Under the pieces are notes generated by a model. That model was not told the DNA's origin, made no database searches, and saw only the letters and a list, made by a program, of their open reading frames with translations. Below are positions 14,703-22,133 of a stretch of 24,034 bases of DNA, one piece after another (the stretch's first letter is position 1; each line of letters opens with the position of its first letter). Location of the stretch: positions 1-24,034 of the forward strand of contig JBMTQX010000047.1 in NCBI GenBank assembly GCA_049446715.1, in the 5' to 3' direction. This DNA comes from Eutrophocola sp049446715. GTDB taxonomy: Bacteria > Pseudomonadota > Gammaproteobacteria > Pseudomonadales > Pseudohongiellaceae. The position numbers and the translations under genes are program-made.

Positions 14703-16085
14703 TTACTTGTCCAGGGCCTCGCCGAGGCGCTGGTGAATACCTTCAAACCCACCGTTGCTCATGATGACCACATGATCGCCGGGCCTGGCATCTGCCACGA
14801 GCGCATTGATGATGGCTGTCGTCGAATCCAGGCTGCGGAAATCGGTATCGGCCTCGGCGCCGATGGCATCCAGGTCCAGACGCGTAGCCTCGGATTTATA
14901 CCAGATCACCAGGTCTGCAGCCGATAGCGCGGCCGCCAGGGTATGTTGATGGTACCCCATTTTCATGGTGTTCGAGCGTGCCTCGATGACACACAGCAAA
15001 CGCCCCTTGTCTGCGCTCTCCGTGAGGCGGTTGCGAAAGCCATCCAGCGTGGTTTTGATCGCCGTGGGATGATGGGCAAAATCATCATACAGCTTGACCC
15101 CGCCAAACTCTCCGAGCATTTCAAGGCGGCGCTTCACGCCGGCAAATGCGGACAACGCCTCACAACCCTGCGCCAGCGTCACCCCGGCATGGGCTGCTGC
15201 AGCAAGCGCGGCAATGCCATTTTGCATATTGTGATCACCCAGCAGGGACCACTGCACTTCACCGCTCTCGTTACCATGGGTAACGCGAAACCTGGCACCC
15301 TGGGCATCCAGTTTTTCAGCCTGCCAATCGGCATTCGACGCGCCGGAAAGGCTGAAGCGGGTCTGCTCACACCATATGCCTTTTTCAAAAACCGCCTCCA
15401 GATTGGCGTTGCCGGCGGGCGAAATCACCAGTCCTGTTCGCGGAATGGTTTTCATGAGGTGATGGAACTGTGTCTGGATGGCAGCCAGATCAGCAAAAAT
15501 GTCCGCATGATCGAATTCCAGGTTGCCCAGGATAGCCGTCCTGGCATGGTAATGAATGAACTTGGAGCGCTTGTCGAAAAAGGCACTGTCGTACTCATCG
15601 GCCTCGATGACAAAGAACGGTGAACTGCCCAGCCTGGCGGAGCAGTCAAAGTTTTTCGGCACACCGCCGACCAGGTAGCCCGGCTGCAGGCCGGCATGCT
15701 CGAGAATCCAGGCCAGCATACTAGTGGTCGTGGTCTTGCCATGGGTGCCAGCCACAGCCAGCACCCAACGTGTGCGCAACACATGTTCGGACAGCCACTG
15801 CGGCCCGGAACAGTACGGGAGATTGTTCTCCAGCACATATTCCACCGCCGGATTACCGCGGGAACAGGTGTTGCCGATCACGATCATGTCGGGCGTACGG
15901 CCCGGTTCAGTGAAATGTGCCGGGTCATAACCCTGGGAAAGGGTAATTCCCTGCGCTTCGAGCTGCGTGCTCATGGGCGGGTAGACGTTCTGGTCACTGC
16001 CGGTGACTTCGTAGCCCAGCTCCTTGGCCAACACGGCCAGGGAGCCCATGAATGTGCCGCAAATGCCCAGAATATGTATATGCAT
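14703..16085 (-). CDS. mpl: UDP-MurNAc:L-Ala-gamma-D-Glu-meso-DAP ligase
   Basis: A 460-residue Mur-ligase-family enzyme that reattaches the recycled tripeptide L-Ala-gamma-D-Glu-mDAP to UDP-MurNAc in the cytoplasm, a step of cell-wall recycling. The start HIHILGICGTFMGSLAVLAKELG is the specific Mpl/MurC N-domain nucleotide motif. GTHGKTTTTSML is the ATP P-loop near residue 112. EADEYDSAFFDKRSKFIHY and LEFDHADIF are the central-domain motifs, and DDFAHHPTAIK lies in the C-terminal domain. The length equals the family norm. ATG 16085 gives the standard N-terminus. It is the first gene of a minus-strand group that may include the LON-domain, small-membrane and protease genes. Confidence 0.93.
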   Translation of the reverse strand: MHIHILGICGTFMGSLAVLAKELGYEVTGSDQNVYPPMSTQLEAQGITLSQGYDPAHFTEPGRTPDMIVIGNTCSRGNPAVEYVLENNLPYCSGPQWLSEHVLRTRWVLAVAGTHGKTTTTSMLAWILEHAGLQPGYLVGGVPKNFDCSARLGSSPFFVIEADEYDSAFFDKRSKFIHYHARTAILGNLEFDHADIFADLAAIQTQFHHLMKTIPRTGLVISPAGNANLEAVFEKGIWCEQTRFSLSGASNADWQAEKLDAQGARFRVTHGNESGEVQWSLLGDHNMQNGIAALAAAAHAGVTLAQGCEALSAFAGVKRRLEMLGEFGGVKLYDDFAHHPTAIKTTLDGFRNRLTESADKGRLLCVIEARSNTMKMGYHQHTLAAALSAADLVIWYKSEATRLDLDAIGAEADTDFRSLDSTTAIINALVADARPGDHVVIMSNGGFEGIHQRLGEALDK

Positions 16086-16162
16086 AGTGGGTCAGAATTC
16101 TCTCAGATCGAACAAAGCTATGCTATTAAGATCGGTCATTCTTTATCACTGACATCAGTGCG

Positions 16163-16477
16163 GTAGTCGCTGCTGCGCTCGACATCTCTTCGTTGCTCGT
16201 ATGCTTGGTCGGTCACGTATTATCGATACGCTCCCTTCCTTTGCGCACAAGCGCCTCGACCTGCCATCGCTCGCAACGCTACCAAAATTCTAGCCCTAAT
16301 GGGCTGACAGGCGTCAGCCAGGCGAACTTTGTTCGCCAAAACTGCTTAAATTTTGGTAGCGTCGCAAGCGAAGTCCAGGCAAGGCAAAAGATTTTTCGGA
16401 GGCCGGGCACAGTGCTGTAGCAAGGGCCCATGTCTCGAAAAATATTTTAACGCCGCATGGGCGAGCGCAGCAGCTAC
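16163..16477. repeat. 315-bp nested inverted-repeat element
   Basis: Outer arms: 16163-16181 (GTAGTCGCTGCTGCGCTCG) against 16462-16477 (CGAGCGCAGCAGCTAC), complementary except for a short indel. Inner arms: 16268-16289 against 16349-16370, 20 of 22 bases complementary (core ACGCTACCAAAATT). Inside the inner arms sit three hairpins in a row: GCCC-TAAT-GGGC (16293-16304), CTGAC-AGGC-GTCAG (16304-16317) and GGCGAAC-TTT-GTTCGCC (16321-16337). A further ATTTTTCG / CGAAAAAT pair lies at 16391-16398 and 16435-16442. It occupies most of the 454-bp gap between mpl and the phosphofructokinase gene. No transposase is present and no clear target duplication was seen. Confidence 0.75.
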
Positions 16478-16539
16478 AACAATCCTGTTTAAGGCCGTCA
16501 CAATTCAGTAAAATACTGTCACAAAAGTATGGAGCATAT

Positions 16540-17796
16540 ATGTCAGGTAATAATATCTTTTACGCTCAATCGGGCGGTGTGACGGCCGTCATTAACGCTA
16601 GCGCTTGTGGGGTGATTGAGACGGCGCGCAATCATCCGGAGCTGGGTAAGGTCTATGCCGGCAATAACGGCATCATCGGCGCCCTGCGTGAAGACCTGAT
16701 CGATACCAGCCAGGAAAGCAACGAAGCCATCGCGGCCCTGCGTTACACCCCGGCGGGCGCATTCGGTTCCTGCCGTTACAAGCTGAAGAGCCTGGATGAG
16801 AACCGTGCCGAGTACGAGCGCCTGATCGAGGTATTCAAGGCCCATGACATCGGCTACTTCTTCTACAACGGCGGCGGCGATTCCCAGGATACGGCCCACA
16901 AGGTGAGCCAGCTCAGCCGCGAGATCAACTACCCCATCACCTGCATCGGCGTGCCCAAAACCGTGGACAATGATCTGCCGATCACCGACAACTGCCCTGG
17001 CTTCGGTTCCGTGGCCAAGTACGTGGCCGTGTCGATTCGCGAAGCCGGCCTGGATGTCGCCTCCATGTGCGAAAGCTCCACCAAGGTCTTTGTCATGGAA
17101 GTCATGGGTCGCCATGCCGGGTGGATTGCCGGGGCTGCCGGCCTTGCCGCGGAGCAGGTAGGCGATGCGCCGCATGTCATCGTGTTTCCGGAAATCGCCT
17201 TCGACAAGGAGGCCTTTCTCGCCAAGGTCAAAAACTCTGTCGACCAGTACGGCTACTGCGCCATCGTGGTATCGGAAGGCGCACATTACGAAGACGGCAC
17301 TTTCCTGGCCGACCAGGGCACCCGGGATGCCTTCGGCCATGCCCAGCTCGGGGGTGTGGCACCGGCACTGGCCAACATGATCAAGGATGCCCTGGGTTAC
17401 AAGTATCACTGGGCCGTGTCTGACTACCTACAGCGTGCTGCAAGACACATTGCCTCTGCCACCGATGTGGAACAGGCCTATGCCATGGGCAAGGCGGCCG
17501 TGGAACTGGCCGTGGCCGGCAAGAATGCCGTCATGCCAATCATCGTGCGTGACAGTTCCGAACCGTATGCCTGGCATATTGGTGAAGCCGCGCTGGCTGA
17601 TGTCGCCAACGTGGAAAAGAAAATGCCGCGTGAGTTCATCACCGAAGACGGCTTTGGCATCACTGCCGCAGCCCGCGAGTATTTTGCTCCCCTGATCCTG
17701 GGCGAGGATTACCCGCCCTATCACAACGGCCTGCCGGCCTATGCCCGTCTGGCCAAAAACAAGGTGCCGAAGAAGCTGCCGGCCTGGTCCGAATAA
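16540..17796 (+). CDS. Pyrophosphate-dependent 6-phosphofructokinase
   Basis: A 418-residue PFK-A family enzyme that interconverts fructose 6-phosphate and fructose 1,6-bisphosphate, most likely with PPi instead of ATP. The phosphate-donor loop reads YNGGGDSQDT (residues 109-118), with Asp at the position of ATP-type Gly104, a change that blocks ATP binding. PKTVDND has Lys140, the lysine signature of PPi enzymes, where ATP types have Gly. MGRHAGW contacts fructose 6-phosphate. GGVTAVINA opens the protein. A PPi enzyme is reversible and serves both glycolysis and gluconeogenesis. GGAG lies 5 bases before ATG 16540. The AEC gene follows after 21 nt and is probably cotranscribed. Confidence 0.9.
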   Translation: MSGNNIFYAQSGGVTAVINASACGVIETARNHPELGKVYAGNNGIIGALREDLIDTSQESNEAIAALRYTPAGAFGSCRYKLKSLDENRAEYERLIEVFKAHDIGYFFYNGGGDSQDTAHKVSQLSREINYPITCIGVPKTVDNDLPITDNCPGFGSVAKYVAVSIREAGLDVASMCESSTKVFVMEVMGRHAGWIAGAAGLAAEQVGDAPHVIVFPEIAFDKEAFLAKVKNSVDQYGYCAIVVSEGAHYEDGTFLADQGTRDAFGHAQLGGVAPALANMIKDALGYKYHWAVSDYLQRAARHIASATDVEQAYAMGKAAVELAVAGKNAVMPIIVRDSSEPYAWHIGEAALADVANVEKKMPREFITEDGFGITAAAREYFAPLILGEDYPPYHNGLPAYARLAKNKVPKKLPAWSE

Positions 17797-17817
17797 GCCA
17801 GACCGGAAGCCGCCCGC

Positions 17818-18696
17818 ATGCTACTCGACATTTTTGCCATCATTGCACCGGTCTTCGTCTGTGCCCTAATCGGCTACACCTGGGTCAAACGCGGCATTGC
17901 GTTTGAAACGGCGTTCGTGTCCACGCTGGTCATGAACATCGGCGCACCCTGCCTGATCTTTGCCACTTTCATGGATATCGAGCTGGAACGCTCGGCCTTC
18001 CTGTCCATGGCCGGCGCGGCGTTTATCACCATGACAATCTTCGGGATTGTGGGTTTCTTCATCCTGAAAATGTTCAGCCTGGACCAGCGTGCCTTTCTGC
18101 CCAGCCAGATCTTTCCCAATGTCGGCAACATGGGTCTGCCGCTGTGCCTGCTGGCCTTTGGTGATGAAGGCCTGGCGCTGGGCCTGACCTACTTCACCGT
18201 CAACATCATGTTCGGCTTTACCGTGGGCATCGGCATTTCCTCGGGCAGCTTTTCCATCAAGGAACTGATGCGCAACCCGATGTTCTGGACCGTGATCGTG
18301 ACCGTGGCGCTGAAATTCAGCGGCTTTTCCTCCCCGGCCTGGATCTACAACACCACCGATCTTATCGGCGGATTGACCATTCCCATGATGCTGATTGCCC
18401 TGGGGGTCTCGCTGGGACGTTTCAAAATCACCAGCCTCAAGCGCAGCGTGTCATTGTCGGTGTTACGCCTGGGCTTTGGCTTCCTGGTCGGGAACCTGGT
18501 GGCGATGGCGATGGGCCTGGAAGGCGCGGCAAAGGGCATCCTGATTATGCAGTGTTCGATGCCGGTGGCTGTTTTTGCTTACCTGTTTGCCATGCGCTAC
18601 GACCGGCAGCCGGAAGAAGTGGCCGCCACAGTGGTGATTTCGACCCTGATGGCGTTTGCGCTGCTACCCGCGCTGTTGTGGTACGTGCTGCCGTAA
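17818..18696 (+). CDS. AEC-family (auxin efflux carrier-like) transporter
   Basis: A 292-residue polytopic inner-membrane protein with about ten hydrophobic spans. The conserved AEC features are present: an N-terminal half with MNIGAPCLIF, a central PNVGNMGLPL loop, and a C-terminal half with TIPMMLIALGVSLG and MQCSMPVAVFAYLFA. The Asn-Gly-Leu-Pro and the Ser/Met-Pro unwound helices are the transport site of this bile-acid-sodium-symporter-like fold. Bacterial members move organic acids such as malate or malonate, but the substrate here cannot be assigned. It follows the phosphofructokinase by 21 nt with GGAAG before the ATG. Confidence 0.85.
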   Translation: MLLDIFAIIAPVFVCALIGYTWVKRGIAFETAFVSTLVMNIGAPCLIFATFMDIELERSAFLSMAGAAFITMTIFGIVGFFILKMFSLDQRAFLPSQIFPNVGNMGLPLCLLAFGDEGLALGLTYFTVNIMFGFTVGIGISSGSFSIKELMRNPMFWTVIVTVALKFSGFSSPAWIYNTTDLIGGLTIPMMLIALGVSLGRFKITSLKRSVSLSVLRLGFGFLVGNLVAMAMGLEGAAKGILIMQCSMPVAVFAYLFAMRYDRQPEEVAATVVISTLMAFALLPALLWYVLP

Positions 18697-18702
18697 GTTA
18701 AG

Positions 18703-18761
18703 GCATTACCTATCGGCCAATGGCCGAGTCTTGCTGATTGACCATGCCTCCACGGTAATGC
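18703..18761. repeat. Inverted repeat downstream of the AEC gene
   Basis: GCATTACC (18703-18710) is complementary to GGTAATGC (18754-18761). Between them is the palindrome CGGCC-AAT-GGCCG (18714-18726), followed by AGTCTT. It could act as a weak terminator for the phosphofructokinase/AEC transcript, but there is no real U-tract. Confidence 0.35.
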
Positions 18762-18782
18762 TTCATGTTGGCAACCAACCCC

Positions 18783-18879
18783 GTAGGTCGGCACAGCGCA
18801 GCGTTTGCCGACTGCATATGTTTCACATCATTCGATTGGATTTGTCGGCAAACGGCCCTGCGGGCCTATGCCGACCTAC
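18783..18879. repeat. REP-like inverted pair, family A, copy 1
   Basis: A 97-bp unit that opens with GTAG and GTCGGCA and closes with TGCCGAC and CTAC. It is two facing REP-like hairpins, each pairing GTCGGCA with TGCCGAC, around a spacer. The right hairpin contains GGCCC-TGC-GGGCC. Further copies lie at 19688, 22134 and 23981. Confidence 0.85.
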
Positions 18880-18893
18880 AATCCATCCAGCTT

Positions 18894-18997
18894 GTAGGCC
18901 GAAAGAGGCACGAAGTGCCGTCATCCGGCATTGGTGAAAAGTGAACGGGTGAAACAGGTATCCATTTGCCGGATGACGCTTCGCGCTTCCAGCCTAC
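18894..18997. repeat. REP-like inverted pair, family B, copy 1
   Basis: The left arm starts GTAGGCCG, has the hairpin GGCAC-GAA-GTGCC and ends CATCCGGC (18894-18929). The right arm is GCCGGATGACG-CTTCG-CGC running into CAGCCTAC (18968-18997). The GTAG head, the GCCGGATG tail and the facing arrangement resemble enterobacterial REP/BIME elements. It ends five bases before the lumazine synthase stop codon. Confidence 0.8.
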
Positions 18998-19001
18998 ACC
19001 A

Positions 19002-19436
19002 TCAAGCTTGCAGCAAGGCCGCAGCTGCAATCGCCGCTTCCTCGCCCTTGCCTTTCATGTGGTCAAAGAAGAACGCATGATGACTGTCATCGGCAAAGGT
19101 GACCTTGGGTGTCAGCACCACTGACAGCACCGGCATTTCCAGCTCTAACTGCACCTGCATAAGCGCCGTGATCACGGCCTGGGCGACGAATTCATGCCGG
19201 TAAATGTCCCCGTCCACGACCAGACCTGCCGCAACAGCCATGGTGTAGTCGCCGCTTTTGAGCAACTGCTTGATCTTCAGGGGAATCTCGAAGGCACCGG
19301 GGACGGCAAACACATCCACGTCGGCGTTGACGCCCAGATGCGCCAGCTTGCCGGCAAATCCCAGGTGGGCCTGCGCCACAATGTCGGCGTGCCAGCTGGC
19401 GTGAACAAAAGCAATTTTCGGGCGGGATTGACTCAT
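19002..19436 (-). CDS. ribH2: Type II 6,7-dimethyl-8-ribityllumazine synthase (RibH2)
   Basis: A 144-residue lumazine synthase that condenses 5-amino-6-ribitylaminouracil with 3,4-dihydroxybutanone 4-phosphate in riboflavin synthesis. The pattern is that of the decameric type II enzymes known from Brucella and Mesorhizobium: Trp15 in ASWHADIV (stacks on the pyrimidine), GAFEIPL at 47-53, VVDGDIYRHEFV with catalytic His81, and a Phe/His-rich SHHAFFFDH tail segment. Ordinary RibH has RGxTxH instead. I chose ATG 19436, with GGAG 6 bases upstream. A longer frame starts inside the riboswitch leader. It is a single-gene unit under an FMN riboswitch, so riboflavin status should control it. Confidence 0.9.
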   Translation of the reverse strand: MSQSRPKIAFVHASWHADIVAQAHLGFAGKLAHLGVNADVDVFAVPGAFEIPLKIKQLLKSGDYTMAVAAGLVVDGDIYRHEFVAQAVITALMQVQLELEMPVLSVVLTPKVTFADDSHHAFFFDHMKGKGEEAAIAAAALLQA

Positions 19437-19440
19437 GACG

Positions 19441-19466
19441 TGCTCCAGACAAAAAACAGGGGAGCA
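19441..19466 (-). promoter_or_regulatory. Ribosome-site sequestering hairpin, FMN riboswitch expression platform
   Basis: In the RNA, TGCTCC (from 19461-19466) can pair with GGAGCA (from 19441-19446), hiding the ribH2 ribosome site. The adjacent RNA segment GGGGA (from 19509-19513) can instead pair with TCCCC (from 19459-19463) and would open it. This alternative pairing is the usual logic of a translational riboswitch. A U6 run in the loop also leaves room for a transcriptional effect. The pairing is inferred by eye. Confidence 0.5.
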
Positions 19467-19516
19467 GGAAAGACATTGCAGAATACATACCAGCGAAAGC
19501 GGCATGCATCCCCATC

Positions 19517-19667
19517 ACCATTCTCTTCCATCCGGACTGTCACCGTCGGCTTCGGTCTCTCACCGAATCTGCTGACCCCGGTACCCATGGCACCGGGCGC
19601 TCGCGGGCTGAACAGGCCGAGCCTGCATCACCGCCGGTAGGGAATCACACCCTGCCCCGAGAATGGT
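19517..19667 (-). ncRNA. FMN riboswitch (RFN element)
   Basis: Read on the minus strand, the leader contains the RFN landmarks in order: GGGGCAGGGTG, TTCCCTACCGGCGGT, AGCCCGCGAGCG, GGTCAGCAGATTCGGTGAG, CCGAAGCCGACGGT and CAGTCCGGATG. The closing P1 helix is perfect over 9 bp (ACCATTCTC with GAGAATGGT). It binds FMN and controls the downstream ribH2 gene. A REP-like pair sits immediately upstream, from 19688. Confidence 0.95.
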
Positions 19668-19687
19668 GCGCATTTTAACGTAACGAG

Positions 19688-19766
19688 GTAGGTCGGCATA
19701 GCGTAGTGTTTGCCGACAAGACACTGGGCATTGTCGGCAAAGAGGTTGCGCCCTATGCCGACCTAC
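19688..19766. repeat. REP-like inverted pair, family A, copy 2
   Basis: A 79-bp unit with a GTAGGTCGGCATAGCG head and a CTATGCCGACCTAC end and facing GTCGGCA / TGCCGAC stems. It fills the gap between the end of pdxH and the FMN riboswitch, where the promoter of the ribH2 transcript would be expected. Confidence 0.85.
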
Positions 19767-19788
19767 GATTTGCCTCTTGCATCCGAAC

Positions 19789-20427
19789 TTAAGGTGCCAG
19801 GCGATGCTTGTGCCATGCGCCGTCATCACCCAGCTGGTATACAAAACGGTCATGCAGGCGATGCTCGCCACCCTGCCAGAATTCCATCTCATGGGGGACG
19901 ACACGAAAGCCGCCCCAGAAATCCGGCAGCGGCACATCGCCGTTGGCGAATTTTTCCTTCATGTGGGCGAGCTGGACCATCAGGAAATCGCGCGAGGAGA
20001 TTTTACGGCTTTGCTGCGAAGCCCAGGCGGCCAGCTGGCTTTCGCGGGGGCGGGATGTGAAATAGCGGACGGACTCCGCCGTGGAGACTTTTTCAGCCCG
20101 GCCGCAGATCTTCACCTGACGATCCAGGCTGTGCCAGGGAAACAATAGGCTTACCTGGTTATTGCCGGCAATTTCTTCGGCCTTGCGGCTGCTGTAGTTG
20201 GTATAAAAGATAAACCCGCTGGCATCGAAATGCTTGAGCAGCACGATGCGCTGGGAGGGTTGGCCATTAGGAGAAACCGTGGCCACGACCATGGCAGTAG
20301 GATCCTGGAGCCCGGCCGCAATCGCTTGGTCAAGCCAGTGCTCGAACTGATCACAGGGATTGGGCTTCAGGTCCTGTTCGGTCAGGCCGCCTGCCGTGTA
20401 CTCACGCCGGAAATGATCGATATCCAT
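19789..20427 (-). CDS. pdxH: Pyridoxamine 5'-phosphate oxidase
   Basis: A 212-residue FMN-dependent enzyme oxidising pyridoxamine or pyridoxine 5'-phosphate to PLP. RIVLLKHFDASGFIFYTNY and SSRKAEEI carry the FMN and substrate contacts. SLDRQVKICGRAEKV is the core strand region. The C-terminal signature RVVPHEMEFWQGGEHRLHDR is complete, and the protein ends HRLAP as usual for the family. Length is standard. It lies 14 nt downstream of the MORN-repeat gene on the same strand, so the two may share a transcript. PLP made here would serve the ornithine decarboxylase among others, but nothing ties the two loci specifically. Confidence 0.95.
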   Translation of the reverse strand: MDIDHFRREYTAGGLTEQDLKPNPCDQFEHWLDQAIAAGLQDPTAMVVATVSPNGQPSQRIVLLKHFDASGFIFYTNYSSRKAEEIAGNNQVSLLFPWHSLDRQVKICGRAEKVSTAESVRYFTSRPRESQLAAWASQQSRKISSRDFLMVQLAHMKEKFANGDVPLPDFWGGFRVVPHEMEFWQGGEHRLHDRFVYQLGDDGAWHKHRLAP

Positions 20428-20441
20428 GGCCAGGGACTCAC

Positions 20442-21050
20442 TTACTGCTCGAAGCGCTCATCGTAGATGCGCTCATCGAACTCGAAGGTGCGCCAGGCCT
20501 TGTAGCCGTTGCCATGATCGAAGTAGCCACGCCCATGTTTCTTGTTGGCAACCCAGTTACCGACATATTTGGTACCGTCTTCCCAACGATAGGTGCCTTC
20601 ACCGAAAAACACGTCATTCTGGAAATGCCCGAAGTAGTTCTCGGTGTTTTCGCGCAACCATTCTTCGGTATAACGGTCTTCTGACCAATCCGGCACGCGA
20701 AACGCCTGCACGCCCATGCCGTTGCGGCGATCGTTGCGCCATTGACCCATATAGACATTACCGCCCTTGTCCCACAGAGTACCGCGGCCTTCCTTTTTGC
20801 CATTGCGGAAGCGGCCTTTGTAATGCTCGCCTTCATCGTTGTAGGTCAGGCGCCCAAAGCCATGGAATTCCCCTTTCAGGAAATCCCCGCGATAGGTTCG
20901 CAGGCCGCGATCGGTCTCTTCAACCAGGGTGCCTTTGCCGGTTATGCAGTCACCGCTCAGGCAGCCCAGTTCATCTTTGTCTGCAGCCAGCACCTGGGAG
21001 CCCAGGAGCAGTGACAGCAGCATCATGGTGTGACTGGCAGTGAATCGCAT
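20442..21050 (-). CDS. Exported MORN-repeat protein
   Basis: A 202-residue protein with a signal peptide (MRFTASHTMMLLSLLLGSQVLA) and about five MORN repeats, each with a YxGxF/W..G...G.G pattern: YRGDFLKGEFHGFGRL, YKGRFRNGKKEGRGTL, YMGQWRNDRRNGMGV, YFGHFQNDVFFGEGTY and YVGNWVANKKHGRGY. MORN repeats form elongated beta-hairpin scaffolds and can bind membranes or proteins, and no enzymatic role is implied. Two cysteines near residue 32 (GCLSGDC) could form a disulfide. I chose ATG 21050, 9 bases after AAGGA. ATG 21062 would start directly on that ribosome site. It precedes pdxH by 14 nt. Confidence 0.85.
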   Translation of the reverse strand: MRFTASHTMMLLSLLLGSQVLAADKDELGCLSGDCITGKGTLVEETDRGLRTYRGDFLKGEFHGFGRLTYNDEGEHYKGRFRNGKKEGRGTLWDKGGNVYMGQWRNDRRNGMGVQAFRVPDWSEDRYTEEWLRENTENYFGHFQNDVFFGEGTYRWEDGTKYVGNWVANKKHGRGYFDHGNGYKAWRTFEFDERIYDERFEQ

Positions 21051-21152
21051 TGCGTTGATCATCCTTTATGCTGATATGCTGAAATGAGTTGGCAAACAGG
21101 AACTGTCGTCCTGTCTATCTTTCAGTAAGTGTGGGGATTGTAGCCGATAATT

Positions 21153-21183
21153 CAAGACCACCCTAACCGGCCAAGACCACCCT
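21153..21183. repeat. 12-bp direct repeat between fpr and the MORN gene
   Basis: CAAGACCACCCT occurs at 21153-21164 and again at 21172-21183, 19 bp apart start to start. It lies in the 175-bp gap upstream of the MORN gene. A dyad ACAGGA / TCCTGT is nearby at 21096-21114. Either could be an operator, and no function is shown. Confidence 0.5.
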
Positions 21184-21225
21184 TAAAGCGTTAGACGCCC
21201 GGGCAGTTGGAAAGGTTGCGCGGTA

Positions 21226-21969
21226 TTACCAGTAATTTTCGGTGGTGATCTGCCCGGGCTTGCGGCGCAGGTTCTTGGCAAAGCCCCTGGCCTTCAGCAG
21301 GTCGACCGCATCCTTGACCATGTCGGGATTGCCGCACAGCATAATCTGGGAGTCGGCCACGGCGAGGTTCAGGCTAACGTTTTTTTCCAGGCTGCCATTT
21401 TCCAGGGCTGCGGGAATGCGACCCTGAATAGCGCCGTTAACAGCCTCACGACTGACAAAAGGCTGGAAGCGAAAGCGGTCCCCATACTTGTCGGAGAACC
21501 CGTTGATGACATCCTGGTACTGCAGGTCATCGTGAGTGCGCACGCCCTGGATAAGCACCAGGTGCTCGTATTTTTGCCAGGGTTCGTCGGTTTTCAGGAT
21601 GGACAGAAAAGGGGCAATGCCGGTGCCGGTCCCGATCATCCACAGATCCCGGGACTGGGGGACTTCGTCCAGCGTGAAAAAGCCGTTGGCAGGATCCTTG
21701 ACCAGTACCGTGTCACCCACCTTGAGATCATAGAGCGCATTAGACAACGCGCCACCGGTGGCCGTGTAAAAGAAAAATTCCAGGGGCGATTCGTGGGGGG
21801 CGCTGAGAAAGGAATACGGTCGGGCGACCTGCTCGCCATCAATGTCTAGGGCCAGGCTGGCAAACTGGCCGGCCTTGTAGGGCGAAATGGGGGCATCAAT
21901 CTTCAGCGTGAACAGACTGTCATGCCAGCGGATATTGTCGACTACCTTGCCTTCCAGCCAGTCGGACAT
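21226..21969 (-). CDS. fpr: Ferredoxin/flavodoxin-NADP+ reductase
   Basis: A 247-residue FAD enzyme transferring electrons between NADPH and ferredoxin or flavodoxin. RPYSFLSAPHE near residue 50 is the FAD-binding RxYS motif. GTGTGIAPFLSIL is the NADP pyrophosphate loop, VLIQGVRTHDDL follows, and MLCGNPDMV is the NADP ribose/nicotinamide segment. The protein ends ENYW, a terminal aromatic stacking on FAD like the VEHYW end of E. coli Fpr. ATG 21969 was chosen because AAGGGGGAA lies just before it. The upstream in-frame ATG at 21999 lacks a comparable site. It is a stand-alone minus-strand gene. Role: redox supply to Fe-S and flavodoxin-dependent enzymes, often induced by oxidative stress. Confidence 0.92.
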   Translation of the reverse strand: MSDWLEGKVVDNIRWHDSLFTLKIDAPISPYKAGQFASLALDIDGEQVARPYSFLSAPHESPLEFFFYTATGGALSNALYDLKVGDTVLVKDPANGFFTLDEVPQSRDLWMIGTGTGIAPFLSILKTDEPWQKYEHLVLIQGVRTHDDLQYQDVINGFSDKYGDRFRFQPFVSREAVNGAIQGRIPAALENGSLEKNVSLNLAVADSQIMLCGNPDMVKDAVDLLKARGFAKNLRRKPGQITTENYW

Positions 21970-22037
21970 GGGCGTTCCCCCTTCAATCAAACAAGACACA
22001 AGCTTAACACCCCGGCTGCACGGGATGAAGCGAAAGG

Positions 22038-22075
22038 GTTATCGGTCGGGATAGCGAAGCGATTGCTAATATGCG
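22038..22075. repeat. Degenerate REP-like unit, family A
   Basis: ATCGGTCGGGATAGCGAAGC followed by GATTGCTAATA matches the left half of the family-A repeat with several substitutions. It lacks the facing partner. It lies 60 bases upstream of an intact family-A pair. Confidence 0.5.
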
Positions 22076-22133
22076 TGCCCCCCTTTTATCCAAAAGAACT
22101 CTTCCACCGGATAAAGTGACAACGCGGAAAATC

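Noticed and set aside
16268..16370. tRNA-like cloverleaf inside the intergenic palindrome
   Set aside because: The closing stem is 22 bp, there is no TTCRA loop or anticodon arm of the right size, and no CCA-type acceptor end, so it is not a tRNA.
16193..16420. A 75-codon open frame inside the 315-bp palindrome
   Set aside because: It lies entirely within the inverted-repeat structure, shows no domain, and the frame is a by-product of the repeat arms.
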